Part shown: positions 35,537-46,773 of the stretch, piece by piece
Position numbering within the stretch: the first letter of the stretch is position 1
Layout: each line of letters begins with the position of its first letter
NCBI RefSeq assembly: GCF_026341515.1
Contig: NZ_JAPEOK010000001.1
Span: 2,604,001-2,668,000, forward strand
Length of the DNA: 64,000 nt
DNA from: Streptomyces sp. NBC_00878
GTDB taxonomy: Bacteria > Actinomycetota > Actinomycetes > Streptomycetales > Streptomycetaceae
Direction: 5' to 3'
Notes under the pieces: generated by a model
What the model was told of the DNA's origin: nothing
The model's database searches: none
Seen by the model: the letters and a program-made list of their open reading frames with translations, nothing else
Program-made: the position numbers and the translations under genes

Positions 35537-35729
35537 CCTCTGTGCGCCGGGCAGAGCCCTCCTACGTTCGGCTTCGCCGCCGTCACCGAGATCCCGTGCC
35601 CACACACTGAACCAGTCCCAATTCGCCGGATCCGGGCAGCGCCTGGTGCTGGAAATGGTCCCGCAGCAAGCCGATCTGACGGTCGAATTGTGGTCGGAGG
35701 AAAGTGGAAAACCTGTGGCTGGAAGCGAT

Positions 35730-37904
35730 GTGAATCTGATGCGGGAACGGGTCCAGCGGGCCCGCGACCGAGCCTTCGTGGGACGGTCGGCCGAACTGAC
35801 CTCGTTCCGTTCGATGCTGTCGGGGGACGACCACGCACCTGCCGTGCTGTACGTGTACGGGCCCGGCGGGATCGGCAAGACGATGCTGCTGCGCCGGTTC
35901 GCGGCCGAGGCGCGCGCCGTCGGCCGGGAGGTACTGCAGATCGACGGCCGGATCACGCGCCCCACGTCGGAGGCGTTCGAGAAGGAGGCCCGTACGGTCC
36001 TCACCGGCGAGCACAGCGTGCTGCTCGTCGATACGTTCGAACGCTGTCAGGTGCTGGAGAACTGGCTCCGGGAGAGGTTCCTGCCGCAGATGCCGGCCGG
36101 TGTGGTGGTGGTGATCGCGGGTCGGCACGCACCCGATGCCGAGTGGACCTCCGACCCGGGGTGGGTGGACCTGGTCCGCCCCATGGCGCTGCGCAACCTC
36201 ACTTCCGTGGAGGCCACCTACTTCCTGGTCTCCCGCGGGGTCCCCCACCACGCGCATGAGGCATTGCTGGCGTTCACCGGCGGTCATCCCCTTGCCCTGG
36301 CCCTCGCCGCCGCCGTACCGATGGAGGAGGGCGGCACCGCCCGCTGGGAGCCGGGACGGGACGTGATCGCCACGTTGCTCTCCCGTCTGGTCGGCGAGGT
36401 CCCCTCCCCGTTGCACCTCCGCGCCCTGGAGGTCTGCGCCCGTGTGTACACGACGACCGAGACATTGCTGCGGGCGGTGTTCGGTGAGGAGGCCGCGCCG
36501 ATGTTCGCCTGGCTGCGCTCCCTTTCCTTCATCGAATCCGCCCAGAACGGCTTGTTCCCGCACGAGGTCGTCCGCGAGGCCTTGGAAGCGGATCTGCGCT
36601 GGCGTGACCCGGAGGGATACGCGGAACTGCACAGACGCCTCAGCCGCCATCTGTTCGACCGGATCCGTACGTCCCCCCAGAACGGGACGCTGTCCGCCGT
36701 CGGCTCGTTTCTCTACCTGTACCGGACCGAGCCGTACATGTCGGACTACAACAGCTGGCGCAGCCAGGGAGAGTTCCGGCTGACCACCTGCGAGCGGGCG
36801 GACCACACCGCCGTCCTGGCGCTGATGGCCGAGGTGGAGGAACCGGAGTCGGTGGACATCGCGCGGTACTGGCTGCATCGGCAGCCCGAGGCGTTCCGGG
36901 TGATCCGTACCATGAAGGACGACCGGATCGTCGGCGTCTCGGTCTGGCTGCGGCTGACCGACCCCTCGGACGGAGATGCCGACCCGGTGGTCGCCGCGGC
37001 CTGGGCGCATGCGCGAAGCAATGCTCCGCTGCGCGACGGAGAGCATCTGGCGGTGGCCCGCTTCGCGGTGACGGCACCGCAGTACCCCAAGATCTGTCCC
37101 GTGGAGAATCTCCACCAGTGGCGGGCGCTGGCCGAGATCGCGCAGGCCGAGGGCCGGGTGGCCTGGGCCTACGTCACCGTACGGTCCATGAATTTCTGGG
37201 CGCCCTACCTCAGCAGCCTCGGCATGGACCCCCTCGTCGAGCGACCGCGCATCGGGCACCTCACCTACACGCTGTTCACCTGCGACTGGCGCGCCCAGTC
37301 GGTATGGGCATGGGCGGAGGAGAAGACACGGCTGCTGTTGAACCGCGTCACCGGCGCGACAGGATCGACGGCACCCGAACCCCTCACGGAACGCGGAGGG
37401 ACCAGCGAGTACATCGTGTTGTCCCGGCCGGACTTCAACACCGCCGTACGGGAAGCGCTGCGCACGGTGAACCGGCCGGCCGAAATAGCGGCGAACCCGC
37501 TGTGCCGCAGCCGGCTGACGGCCGGTCAGGACGGCCGAGCGCTGCCTGAGTTGCTGACGCAAGCCGTCGAGGATCTCCGCGCACAGCGCAACGGCGAGAA
37601 GTACTACGGAGCCGTGGCGACGACCTACCTGTGCGCCGGCATCCCCACCCAGCAAGCGGTCGCCCAGCGACTCGGACTCCCCTTCAGCACGTACCGCAGA
37701 CACCTCGCCGCCGGAATCGAGGCGCTGTGCGACGCACTGTGGCACCAGGAGATCCACGGCCCGGGGGCGGCACCCCCACCGCGCCTCCGCTGCCCGCGAC
37801 CGCCGACCACCAGAGGCAGTGAACCGAGAGACACGGCAGCGACGGTGAACGCGGCTCCCGCACTGCTGAAAGTGAGCAGGAGTGAGCAGCCATGGCCCTG
37901 TTGA
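35730..37904 (+). CDS. STAND-type ATPase / AAA regulator
   Basis: A 724-residue P-loop ATPase. After RAFVGRSAELTSFRSML comes the Walker A VYGPGGIGKTMLLRRFAAEA, then a Walker-B-like HSVLLVDTFERCQ and the sensor-type VVVVIAGRHAP, as in AP-ATPase/NACHT-like STAND proteins. The C-terminal part ends in a helix-turn-helix-like segment, AGIPTQQAVAQRLGLPFSTY. GTG 35730 has GGAAG four bases upstream; earlier in-frame starts (35646, 35655) have none. There is no N-terminal effector domain and no TPR or WD repeat array. Likely a signal-responsive transcription factor; the last 40 residues after the HTH are Pro/Arg-rich. Confidence 0.75.
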   Translation: MNLMRERVQRARDRAFVGRSAELTSFRSMLSGDDHAPAVLYVYGPGGIGKTMLLRRFAAEARAVGREVLQIDGRITRPTSEAFEKEARTVLTGEHSVLLVDTFERCQVLENWLRERFLPQMPAGVVVVIAGRHAPDAEWTSDPGWVDLVRPMALRNLTSVEATYFLVSRGVPHHAHEALLAFTGGHPLALALAAAVPMEEGGTARWEPGRDVIATLLSRLVGEVPSPLHLRALEVCARVYTTTETLLRAVFGEEAAPMFAWLRSLSFIESAQNGLFPHEVVREALEADLRWRDPEGYAELHRRLSRHLFDRIRTSPQNGTLSAVGSFLYLYRTEPYMSDYNSWRSQGEFRLTTCERADHTAVLALMAEVEEPESVDIARYWLHRQPEAFRVIRTMKDDRIVGVSVWLRLTDPSDGDADPVVAAAWAHARSNAPLRDGEHLAVARFAVTAPQYPKICPVENLHQWRALAEIAQAEGRVAWAYVTVRSMNFWAPYLSSLGMDPLVERPRIGHLTYTLFTCDWRAQSVWAWAEEKTRLLLNRVTGATGSTAPEPLTERGGTSEYIVLSRPDFNTAVREALRTVNRPAEIAANPLCRSRLTAGQDGRALPELLTQAVEDLRAQRNGEKYYGAVATTYLCAGIPTQQAVAQRLGLPFSTYRRHLAAGIEALCDALWHQEIHGPGAAPPPRLRCPRPPTTRGSEPRDTAATVNAAPALLKVSRSEQPWPC

Positions 37905-37940
37905 GCGAGCGCCTGCGCGCATCAGCATGGCCGCGTGGTC
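37865..37940. repeat. Copy A of a 76-bp imperfect direct repeat
   Basis: Begins GCTGAAAGTG and contains GTTGAGCGAGC and GCATCAGCA. It matches copy B (38993-39068) with about 11 differences in 76 bases by my hand alignment. The two copies flank the DinB-type gene at 38176-38895. Confidence 0.8.
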
Positions 37941-38060
37941 GACAGGCGGCATGGCCGGTACCAGTGTTCCGGAACCGTGATCGGCAGCAATTGGGTTCTG
38001 ACGGCCGCGCACTGCATCACCACCACCGGCGCCAACGTGGGCAACAGCTACATCGGACAA
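37935..38060 (+). pseudogene. Fragment of a trypsin-like (S1) serine protease
   Basis: The frame reads GRYQCSGTVIGSNWVLTAAH then CITTTGANVGNSYIG, the unmistakable region around the catalytic His of S1 proteases. The signal peptide, the Asp and Ser catalytic regions and the rest of the fold are absent; coding quality ends near 38060. It lies at the 3' end of repeat copy A. Confidence 0.75.
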
Positions 38061-38175
38061 CGGCTGGGGCGTAAGGGCCGACGGGAATCTTTCACTCGCG
38101 TTGATCCCGGCTCACTCCCGGTGGCCGGAGGCGTGTGGATCGGGAACGCTGTTGGACCCTCGCAGCGCTCCCGGC

Positions 38176-38895
38176 CTACCCGGGAGGGCTGAAGCGCGCC
38201 CGCCACAGGTCGCGGAGCAACGCGATCTCGGCCATGTGGTGGATGAATTCGAGGTTGTCCCCCGCCAGCACGTCGATGTAGGGGCACTCGGAGTCGTTGC
38301 TGTACGGGTACCGCGAGAAGCCGACCGTGTCGAGCTGCTCGTCGGTGACGGCGCCGACGCTGTCGCGCCAGCGGTCGATCACCGCCCAGAACCGCTCCAG
38401 TGTCAGGGCGGCGGAGGGCGTGAAGTCGACCATCAGCTTCGGGTCCTGCCGACGTTCGCCGAAGGTCCACTCCCATGCGCCCGCGAACTGGGAGTGCAGG
38501 TGTCCCAGCCGCCACGCGATGTTCGTGACCGGCACCGTGTCGGGCTCCGGCTCACCGGTGTGGGCGAGGACCCGCTCGACCCGCTCGACACTCACGCTCC
38601 AGTCATCGGCGATCTTGGCGACGGACATGCCGTCGGCGGCCTGCCGGGCAACCTCGGCGTACTCGTTCGCCGGGATGTCCGGGGCGCCCAGATCGAGCAC
38701 CCACTCGCCGGGCCCGAACGCCCTGGGCGTCGCAACCTCACCCCGACGCCGCATCGACCAGCCACCGGGCACCGGCTCCCACAGGTGCTCCTCATCACTG
38801 AGCCCCGTCAGCCGCACCTGGGCCATCTCCCTGGCGCGGTCGAACTGGTCGAGCAGCAAGCCCAAGCGGTCGGGCCGCGCGTCCTCTGTCGCCAT
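38176..38895 (-). CDS. DinB superfamily protein
   Basis: A 239-residue four-helix-bundle protein. It begins DRLGLLLDQFDRAREMAQVR, LTGLSDEEHLWEPVPGGWSM, then TNIAWRLGHLHSQFAGAWEW with a metal-type His, and ends NLEFIHHMAEIALLRDLWRA with further His residues. This is the DinB/YfiT/mycothiol-transferase-like fold. A short insert containing VAKIADDWSVSVERVERVLA resembles an HTH. ATG 38895 has GGGAA upstream. The enzymatic role is unknown; thiol-dependent transferase activity is typical of relatives. The gene is flanked by 76-bp direct repeats. Confidence 0.8.
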   Translation of the reverse strand: MATEDARPDRLGLLLDQFDRAREMAQVRLTGLSDEEHLWEPVPGGWSMRRRGEVATPRAFGPGEWVLDLGAPDIPANEYAEVARQAADGMSVAKIADDWSVSVERVERVLAHTGEPEPDTVPVTNIAWRLGHLHSQFAGAWEWTFGERRQDPKLMVDFTPSAALTLERFWAVIDRWRDSVGAVTDEQLDTVGFSRYPYSNDSECPYIDVLAGDNLEFIHHMAEIALLRDLWRARFSPPG

Positions 38896-38992
38896 GCCTG
38901 GTTCCCTTCGCGGTCGCGTCTCGTCCCCCGTTGCTCCCAGGGGGAAGCTAACGGCTCGCCTCACGGGGCGCGACCGGATTTCCTCGCACCCC

Positions 38993-39068
38993 GCTGAAAG
39001 TGGGCACGAGTGAGCAGCCACAGGCCTGTTGAGCGAGCGGATGCCCGCATCAGCAGGGCGGCGTGGCC
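38993..39068. repeat. Copy B of the 76-bp imperfect direct repeat
   Basis: The partner of 37865-37940, in the same orientation, 1128 bp away. Similarity continues weakly (GGCCCGGTACGG versus GGCCGGTACCAG). The rest of 38896-39342 contains no gene I can support. Confidence 0.8.
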
Positions 39069-39342
39069 AATCGGTGACACGGCCCGGTACGGACACGGCA
39101 GAGGTCAGGTCCTTGGCCGCCAGCAACATCCCGCCGTACGCGCGTGACTGACGGTGTCACAACTCGCACCACCCCGAGTCCGCGCCGGACGACAGTGACA
39201 AGGTGACCGACGCCGGCGGCGGCGAGGTCGGCCGACAGCCCTCGCTCAAGGACCGCCCCGCTCTGCCCTCCACCGTGTTCTGCCTGTCGCTCGGAGCGTC
39301 GGCCGACAGCAGAACGCGGCCGGGTCGTCGGGACCGGGACCG

Positions 39343-39636
39343 TCACGTCAACGGATCGAGGAAGGTCAGCACCGAGGCGTCCTCCTTGATCAGCGGGGCG
39401 ATCGCGGTGTTGAACGGGCCGCCGTAGGAGGCTTTCAGATGTGCCTGGAAGGCGTCCTCGTCCCGGTACGCCTCGAAGATCCAGTAGGCGCGCGGGTCGG
39501 ACGCCTTGGTGTAGACGTCGAAGGCGAGGTTGCCGTCCTCCTCGCGCACCTTCCGGGCGTACTCCAGGATCAGGCGGGCGACCTCGTCCTCGGCACCCTC
39601 TCGGGCGGTGAACTCGGCGAGCAGGGTCTTGGGCAC
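39343..39636 (-). CDS. Antibiotic biosynthesis monooxygenase (ABM) domain protein
   Basis: A 97-residue dimeric alpha/beta-barrel protein, PKTLLAEFTAREGAEDEVAR, EYARKVREEDGNLAFDVYTK, YWIFEAYRDEDAFQAHLKAS. This is the YgiN/ABM family of cofactor-free quinol oxygenases and heme-like binding proteins. GTG 39636 has GGAGGG upstream. It is divergent from the sugar ABC operon, and four operator-like palindromes lie between them, so both may answer to the same LacI repressor. Confidence 0.85.
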   Translation of the reverse strand: MPKTLLAEFTAREGAEDEVARLILEYARKVREEDGNLAFDVYTKASDPRAYWIFEAYRDEDAFQAHLKASYGGPFNTAIAPLIKEDASVLTFLDPLT

Positions 39637-39689
39637 GGTGTGACGCCCTCCGTTGTCGGGACCATCCGTGTGACGGCACCGACAAGGGG

Positions 39690-39723
39690 TGTCATCGTTG
39701 ACTTGTGTCATCGATGACACAAG
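39690..39723. promoter_or_regulatory. LacI-type operators upstream of the monooxygenase gene
   Basis: A 22-bp perfect palindrome at 39702-39723 with half CTTGTGTCATC and central CG, overlapped at its left by TGTCATCGTTGAC (39690-39702). The central CG and palindromy are typical of LacI family sites. Confidence 0.65.
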
Positions 39724-39902
39724 GTGGGCCGATGATGAAGCCATCCGCCCCATGCGTCAACAGGCCCCGGAGAGCACGGCCGTCGGGCGGCCGCCGGCCC
39801 ACGAGAGCCGCGTACGGACGAGGGCCGCGAGCGTTGCCGATTTGTGACGAGTTCAAGCCATTGACGTTCCGCGAGGCGGAGTCCATCATCCTGGCAACCC
39901 AG

Positions 39903-39932
39903 TGTCAACGATGACATAAGTCAACGATGACA
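39903..39932. promoter_or_regulatory. LacI-type operators upstream of the sugar ABC operon
   Basis: TGTCAACGATGACA (39903-39916) and a second copy at 39919-39932 differing only in the first base lie 16 bp apart, 60 bases before the binding-protein start. They share the TGTCA...TGACA arms with the sites at 39690-39723, so one regulator probably controls both divergent promoters. Confidence 0.65.
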
Positions 39933-39991
39933 GCTCAGAACGGCATGCTCCGATGTCGGCCGCGCCGCTCGCAATCCCGCAGGAGTCGTTC

Positions 39992-41020
39992 ATGTCCAGC
40001 ACCTTGCGTCCGCCCCTCTCCCTCCTCAGAGTCGCCGCGTGCACGGGAATCGCCGCGCTCACCCTCACGGCCTGCGGGTCCGGCTCCGGTTCCGGATCGG
40101 GTTCCTCCTCCTCCGGTTCGGGCGATGTCAAGGTCGGTCTGATCACCAAGACCGACACCAACCCGTTCTTCGTGAAGATGAAGGAGGGTGCCGAGAAGAC
40201 GGCGAAGACCGAGGGCGTCGAACTCATGACCGCGGCCGGCAAGTTCGACGGCGACAACGCCGGTCAGGTCACGGCCATCGAGAACATGGTCGCCGCCGGC
40301 GTGAAGGGCATCCTGATCACCCCGAGCGACTCCAAGGCCATCGTGCCCGCGATCGCGAAGGCCCAGGCCAAGGGCGTCCTGGTCATCGCCCTGGACACGC
40401 CGACCGAGCCGGAGAGCGCGGTCGACGCCCTTTTCGCCACCGACAACGTCAAGGCCGGCGAGCTGATCGGCGAGTACGCCAAGGCCGCCATGAAGGGCAA
40501 GACCGCGAAGATAGCCACCCTCGACCTCGCGCCGGGCGTCTCCGTCGGCGTCCAGCGGCACGACGGCTTCCTGAAGGGCTTCGGGATCGCCGAGAAGGAC
40601 CCGGCGGTGGTCTGTTCCCAGGACACCGCCGGCGACCAGGCCAAGGGCCAGACCGCGATGGAGAACTGCCTCCAGAAGGAGCCCGGCATCAACCTGGTCT
40701 ACACGATCAACGAACCGGCTGCCCTGGGCGCGTACACCGCGCTCAAGGCCAAGGGCCGGGAGAAGGACGTCCTGATCGTCTCCGTCGACGGCGGCTGCAC
40801 CGGAACCCAGGCCGTCAAGGACGGCAAGATCGCCGCCACGTCCCAGCAGTACCCGCTGAAGATGGCCGCCGAGGGCGTCAAGGCCGTCGTGACGTACGCC
40901 AAGGACGGCAAGAAGGCGTCCGGTTACACCGACACCGGCGTCACCCTGATCAGCGACAAGGCGCAGGACGGCGTCACGTCCGAGGACACCGTCTACGGCC
41001 TGGAGAACTGCTGGGGCTGA
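39992..41020 (+). CDS. Sugar ABC transporter substrate-binding lipoprotein
   Basis: A 342-residue periplasmic-binding-protein type 1. The N-terminus is a lipoprotein signal with lipobox LTLTAC, then a flexible Gly/Ser stretch (GSGSGSGSGSSSSGSG). The mature part, VKVGLITKTDTNPFFVKMKE, VAAGVKGILITPSDSKAIVP and VLIVSVDGGCTGTQAVKDGK, is the ribose/fructose-binding RbsB-like fold. It captures a sugar, probably a pentose, hexose or polyol, and delivers it to the permease. ATG 39992 has AGGAG upstream; the in-frame ATG 13 codons earlier does not. First gene of the importer operon, preceded by paired operators. Confidence 0.93.
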   Translation: MSSTLRPPLSLLRVAACTGIAALTLTACGSGSGSGSGSSSSGSGDVKVGLITKTDTNPFFVKMKEGAEKTAKTEGVELMTAAGKFDGDNAGQVTAIENMVAAGVKGILITPSDSKAIVPAIAKAQAKGVLVIALDTPTEPESAVDALFATDNVKAGELIGEYAKAAMKGKTAKIATLDLAPGVSVGVQRHDGFLKGFGIAEKDPAVVCSQDTAGDQAKGQTAMENCLQKEPGINLVYTINEPAALGAYTALKAKGREKDVLIVSVDGGCTGTQAVKDGKIAATSQQYPLKMAAEGVKAVVTYAKDGKKASGYTDTGVTLISDKAQDGVTSEDTVYGLENCWG

Positions 41021-41062
41021 GTCGCCCGAGGGCCGTACGACAGCGACTCCCTCTGAGCGGGG

Positions 41063-41099
41063 CGGCCGCCCCCTCTCCTCCCCCGCCCGGGGGCGGCCG
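41063..41099 (+). terminator. Hairpin between binding-protein and permease genes
   Basis: CGGCCGCCCC (41063-41072) pairs with GGGGCGGCCG (41090-41099), 43 bases after the binding-protein stop. Such partial terminators or mRNA stabilisers commonly give the binding protein excess over the membrane subunits. Confidence 0.55.
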
Positions 41100-41164
41100 T
41101 CCCTCGTCCCCTCGTCCTCCGACCAGGGCGGACCAGGACTTGTGTCTTCCGACAAGGACTCCGT

Positions 41165-42160
41165 ATGACAGCCACGACCACGCCGTACGCCGACCTCAAA
41201 GCACCGACCACGGCCCGCCGACTGCTCACGGCGCCGACCACCGGCCCCCTGGTCGCCCTCCTCCTGGCCTGCGCCTTCTTCTCCTTCTCGACCGACCAGT
41301 TCCTCACGGGCGGCAACTTCTCGCTGATCGTGCAGCAGGTGATGGTCGTCGGCACCCTCGCCATCGGACAGACCCTGATCATCCTCACCGCGGGCATCGA
41401 CCTGTCGTGCGGTGCCGTGATGGCGTTCGGCAGCATCGTGATCGCCAAGATGGCCGCCGAGGGTTCCGTGCCCCCGCTCGTCGCCATCGCCCTGGGCCTG
41501 GCCGTCTGCGGCGGCTTCGGGCTGCTCAACGGGCTGCTGGTGCAGAAGATCCCGCTGCCGCCGTTCATCGTCACCCTAGGCATGCTCAACGTGGCGTTCG
41601 CCCTGACCCACATCTACTCCGAGGAGCAGACGGTCACCAGCCTGCCCGGCCCGCTGACGGCCCTCGGGCAGACCTTCCCGCTCGGCCGCACCGACATCAC
41701 CTACGGCTCCCTGGTCACCATCGCCCTGTTCCTGCTCCTGGCCTACGCGCTGAGCAGCACCGGTTGGGGCCGGCACGTCTACGCGCTGGGCGACAGCCAG
41801 GAAGCGGCGCGGCTGAACGGCATCCGCACCTCCCGGCTGACCATCGGCGTCTACACCGTGGCCGGGATCCTCTACGGCATTGCCGCCCTGCTGCTCATCT
41901 CCCGCACCGGAGTCGGCGATCCTCAGGCGGGGCAGACCGACAACCTCGACAGCATCACCGCCGTGGTCCTCGGCGGCACCAGCCTCTTCGGCGGACGCGG
42001 ATCGGTCCTGGGCACCTTCATCGGTGTCCTCATCGTCGGCGTCTTCCGCAACGGCCTGCAGCTGATGGGCGTCGCGTCCATCTACCAGACCCTGATCACC
42101 GGAGTCCTGGTCATCCTCGCGGTGACCGTCGACCAGCTCTCCCGGAAGAAGGCCCGATGA
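41165..42160 (+). CDS. Sugar ABC transporter permease (RbsC/FrcC type)
   Basis: A 331-residue membrane protein with about 8-10 helices. The family signature ILTAGIDLSCGAVMAFGSIV is near residue 80, and ITAVVLGGTSLFGGRGSVLG is the typical cytoplasmic EAA-like region near residue 260. It forms the sugar channel. The stop overlaps the ATPase start (ATGA). Some RbsC-type systems use two permeases; here there is one. Confidence 0.93.
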   Translation: MTATTTPYADLKAPTTARRLLTAPTTGPLVALLLACAFFSFSTDQFLTGGNFSLIVQQVMVVGTLAIGQTLIILTAGIDLSCGAVMAFGSIVIAKMAAEGSVPPLVAIALGLAVCGGFGLLNGLLVQKIPLPPFIVTLGMLNVAFALTHIYSEEQTVTSLPGPLTALGQTFPLGRTDITYGSLVTIALFLLLAYALSSTGWGRHVYALGDSQEAARLNGIRTSRLTIGVYTVAGILYGIAALLLISRTGVGDPQAGQTDNLDSITAVVLGGTSLFGGRGSVLGTFIGVLIVGVFRNGLQLMGVASIYQTLITGVLVILAVTVDQLSRKKAR

Positions 42161-42993
42161 CCGCCACCTCCTCCCCCGCCCCCGTGCTGCAGGCCCGCGG
42201 TCTGGTCAAGCGCTACGGTCACGTCACCGCCATCGACGGCGCCGACTTCGACCTGCTGCCCGGCGAGGTCCTCGCCGTCATCGGCGACAACGGAGCCGGC
42301 AAGACCAGTCTGATCAAGGCCCTGACCGGCGCGCTGATCCCCGACGCCGGCGAGATACGGCTGGGCGGTGAACCCATCCAGTTCTCCGGCCCGCAAAGTG
42401 CGCGCGCCCACGGCATCGAGACGGTCTATCAGGACCTCGCCGTGGCCGCCTCCATGGACATCGCCTCGAACATCTTCCTCGGGCGCGAACTTCGCCGCCC
42501 CGGCGTCCTCGGCACCGTCTTCCGCATGCTGGACAAGAAGCGCATGCGCCAGGAGGCCGCCGAGCACATGGCCGACCTGAAGATCGGCCTGCGCTCGCTG
42601 ACGCAGTCGGTCGAGACGCTCTCCGGCGGACAGCGGCAGGCCGTCGCGGTCGCCCGTTCGGTTGCCTGGGCCCGCAGCGTCGTCGTCATGGACGAACCCA
42701 CCGCCGCCCTCGGCGTCAAGGAATCCGGTCAGGTCCTGGACCTCATCCGGCACGTCCGGGACAAGGGCATGCCGGTCGTCCTGATCAGCCACAACATGCC
42801 GCACGTCTTCGAGATCGCCGACCGGATCCACGTCCACCGGCTGGGCCGCCGCGCTGCCGTGATCAAGCCCTCCGACTACTCCATGGCGGAGGTGGTCGCC
42901 ATCATGACGGGCGCACTCACCGTCGACGAGGCCGGAGATACTGTCGTAGCGGATTCCAAGGCGGCGAAGGCCGCGGGCGTCCAGGCCAACTAG
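42157..42993 (+). CDS. Sugar ABC transporter ATP-binding protein (single domain)
   Basis: A 278-residue ABC ATPase with one nucleotide-binding domain: Walker A VIGDNGAGKTSLIKALTG, Q-loop YQDLAV, signature LSGGQRQAVAVARS, Walker B VVVMDEPTAALG, H-loop LISHNM. Ribose-type ATPases (RbsA) usually have two domains; a single-domain version is typical of FrcA-like fructose systems, so the functional unit is presumably a homodimer. ATG 42157 overlaps the permease stop. Confidence 0.93.
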   Translation: MTATSSPAPVLQARGLVKRYGHVTAIDGADFDLLPGEVLAVIGDNGAGKTSLIKALTGALIPDAGEIRLGGEPIQFSGPQSARAHGIETVYQDLAVAASMDIASNIFLGRELRRPGVLGTVFRMLDKKRMRQEAAEHMADLKIGLRSLTQSVETLSGGQRQAVAVARSVAWARSVVVMDEPTAALGVKESGQVLDLIRHVRDKGMPVVLISHNMPHVFEIADRIHVHRLGRRAAVIKPSDYSMAEVVAIMTGALTVDEAGDTVVADSKAAKAAGVQAN

Positions 42994-43112
42994 CGTCGAC
43001 GTCCGGGCCAACCGATGTTGGCGTTCAGGCCAACCGACGTACGACTGAAGCACTCACGGGTTCCGGCCGAGGCCGCGGCCGGAACCGACGAGCACAGGAG
43101 ACACCTTCCTCC

Positions 43113-44195
43113 ATGGCAGCGAACCGCCGCCCCACCCTGGCCGACGTCGCCCGAGAAGTGGGCGTCAGCGCCAAGACCGTCTCCCGCGTCCTCAACGAGG
43201 ACGGCCCCGCTTCGGCCCAGACCAGGGAACAGGTCCTCGCCGCCGTGGCCAAGCTCGGCTTCCAGCCGAACCTGATGGCCCGTAACATCCGCGTCGGCGG
43301 ACCCGACACCACCATCGGACTGGTCATCCCGGACCTCGGCAACCCCTTCTTCGGAGCCGTGGCACGCAGCATCGAGGACACCGTCCGCGACCGCGGCCTG
43401 ACCCTGCTCCTGGGCTCCTCCGCGGACGATCCGGACCGCGAACGCGCCCTGACGGACACGTTCCTGGCCCGCCGCATCAGCATCCTGATGGTCGTGCCGT
43501 CCGTCGGCGCCGACCACTCCCATCTCAAGACGGACCGCGCCGCCGGCCTGCCCGTCGTCTTCCTCGACCGTCCGGGGTCGGGCCTGTCCACGGACAACGT
43601 CGTCAGTTCCAACCGTGCGGGCGCCCACGGCGGCGTCGCCCACCTGATCGCCCACGGCCACCGCCGCATCGGCTTCGTCGGCGACCTGCCCACCAGGCTC
43701 TACACACGCCGGGAGCGACTGGCCGGTTACCGCGCCGCACTGCGGGAGGCCGGCATCCCCTACGACCGCTCCCTCGTCACCAACGCCCATGACCAGCACG
43801 GGGCTTCCGCCGCCACGTCCCAGCTGCTGGGCACGGAGGATCCCCCCACCGCTCTGTTCGCCGGCAACAACATCGTCGCGCTGGGCATAGTCACCGAACT
43901 CGCCCGCGGCAACCGGAAGGACGTCGCCGTCGTCGCCTTCGACGACGTGGCACTCGCCGAGGCGCTCGAACCGGCCCTGACCGTCGTCGCCCAGGACGCC
44001 GAGGAAATCGGCAGAACGGCGGCGAGCACGGCCCTGGCCCGCCTGGACGGCGACCGCACCCGGTCCCGCACCATCACCGTCCCCACCCGGCTGATCGTCC
44101 GGGGGTCGGGCGAGCGAACCGCCCAGGGGGTACTGCCGCATGCCGCGCCGACCACGTCGGTCCTACGGGTGTTGGACGAGCACATCGGTGCGTGA
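43113..44195 (+). CDS. LacI family transcriptional repressor
   Basis: A 360-residue repressor. The N-terminal HTH and hinge read PTLADVAREVGVSAKTVSRV and LGFQPNLMARNIRVGG. The rest is a sugar-binding type 1 domain (TIGLVIPDLGNPFFGAVARS, HGHRRIGFVGDLPTRLYTRR, ALFAGNNIVALG). ATG 43113 has AGGAGA upstream. It follows the importer genes on the same strand and probably binds the TGTCAWCGWTGACA sites ahead of the operon. CCAACCGATGTTGG at 43009-43022 could mediate autoregulation. Confidence 0.9.
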   Translation: MAANRRPTLADVAREVGVSAKTVSRVLNEDGPASAQTREQVLAAVAKLGFQPNLMARNIRVGGPDTTIGLVIPDLGNPFFGAVARSIEDTVRDRGLTLLLGSSADDPDRERALTDTFLARRISILMVVPSVGADHSHLKTDRAAGLPVVFLDRPGSGLSTDNVVSSNRAGAHGGVAHLIAHGHRRIGFVGDLPTRLYTRRERLAGYRAALREAGIPYDRSLVTNAHDQHGASAATSQLLGTEDPPTALFAGNNIVALGIVTELARGNRKDVAVVAFDDVALAEALEPALTVVAQDAEEIGRTAASTALARLDGDRTRSRTITVPTRLIVRGSGERTAQGVLPHAAPTTSVLRVLDEHIGA

Positions 44196-44213
44196 GGACA
44201 TCGGTGCGTGAGG
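44182..44213. repeat. 16-bp tandem duplication across the lacI stop codon
   Basis: ACATCGGTGCGTGAGG occurs twice in tandem (44182-44197, 44198-44213), with a partial third copy. The gene's last codons and TGA lie in the first unit, so the C-terminus is insensitive to copy number. Confidence 0.85.
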
Positions 44214-44252
44214 ACATCGAGCCCCCGGCAGCCGCAGTTGTTCAGCACCACC

Positions 44253-46616
<2,364 letters not shown>

Positions 46617-46773
46617 TCCGGTAGCCCCCGGCCACGACCACCGGTCGCACCGGCGCCGAGTCATCTCGCCGCACGCCTTCCCGCCCTGCTCAGGAGGACG
46701 ACGGCACCGCGCCCGAGCGCCCGCACGCGCCGCAGGTCGGCGAACTCAGCCGCGTACGACGACGTTTGGACCA

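Noticed and set aside
35336..38060. STAND ATPase as an insertion splitting one protease gene (leader at 35336, catalytic fragment at 37935)
   Set aside because: The leader-like ORF resembles a different protease class from the trypsin-type fragment, and no insertion boundaries or target duplication were found.
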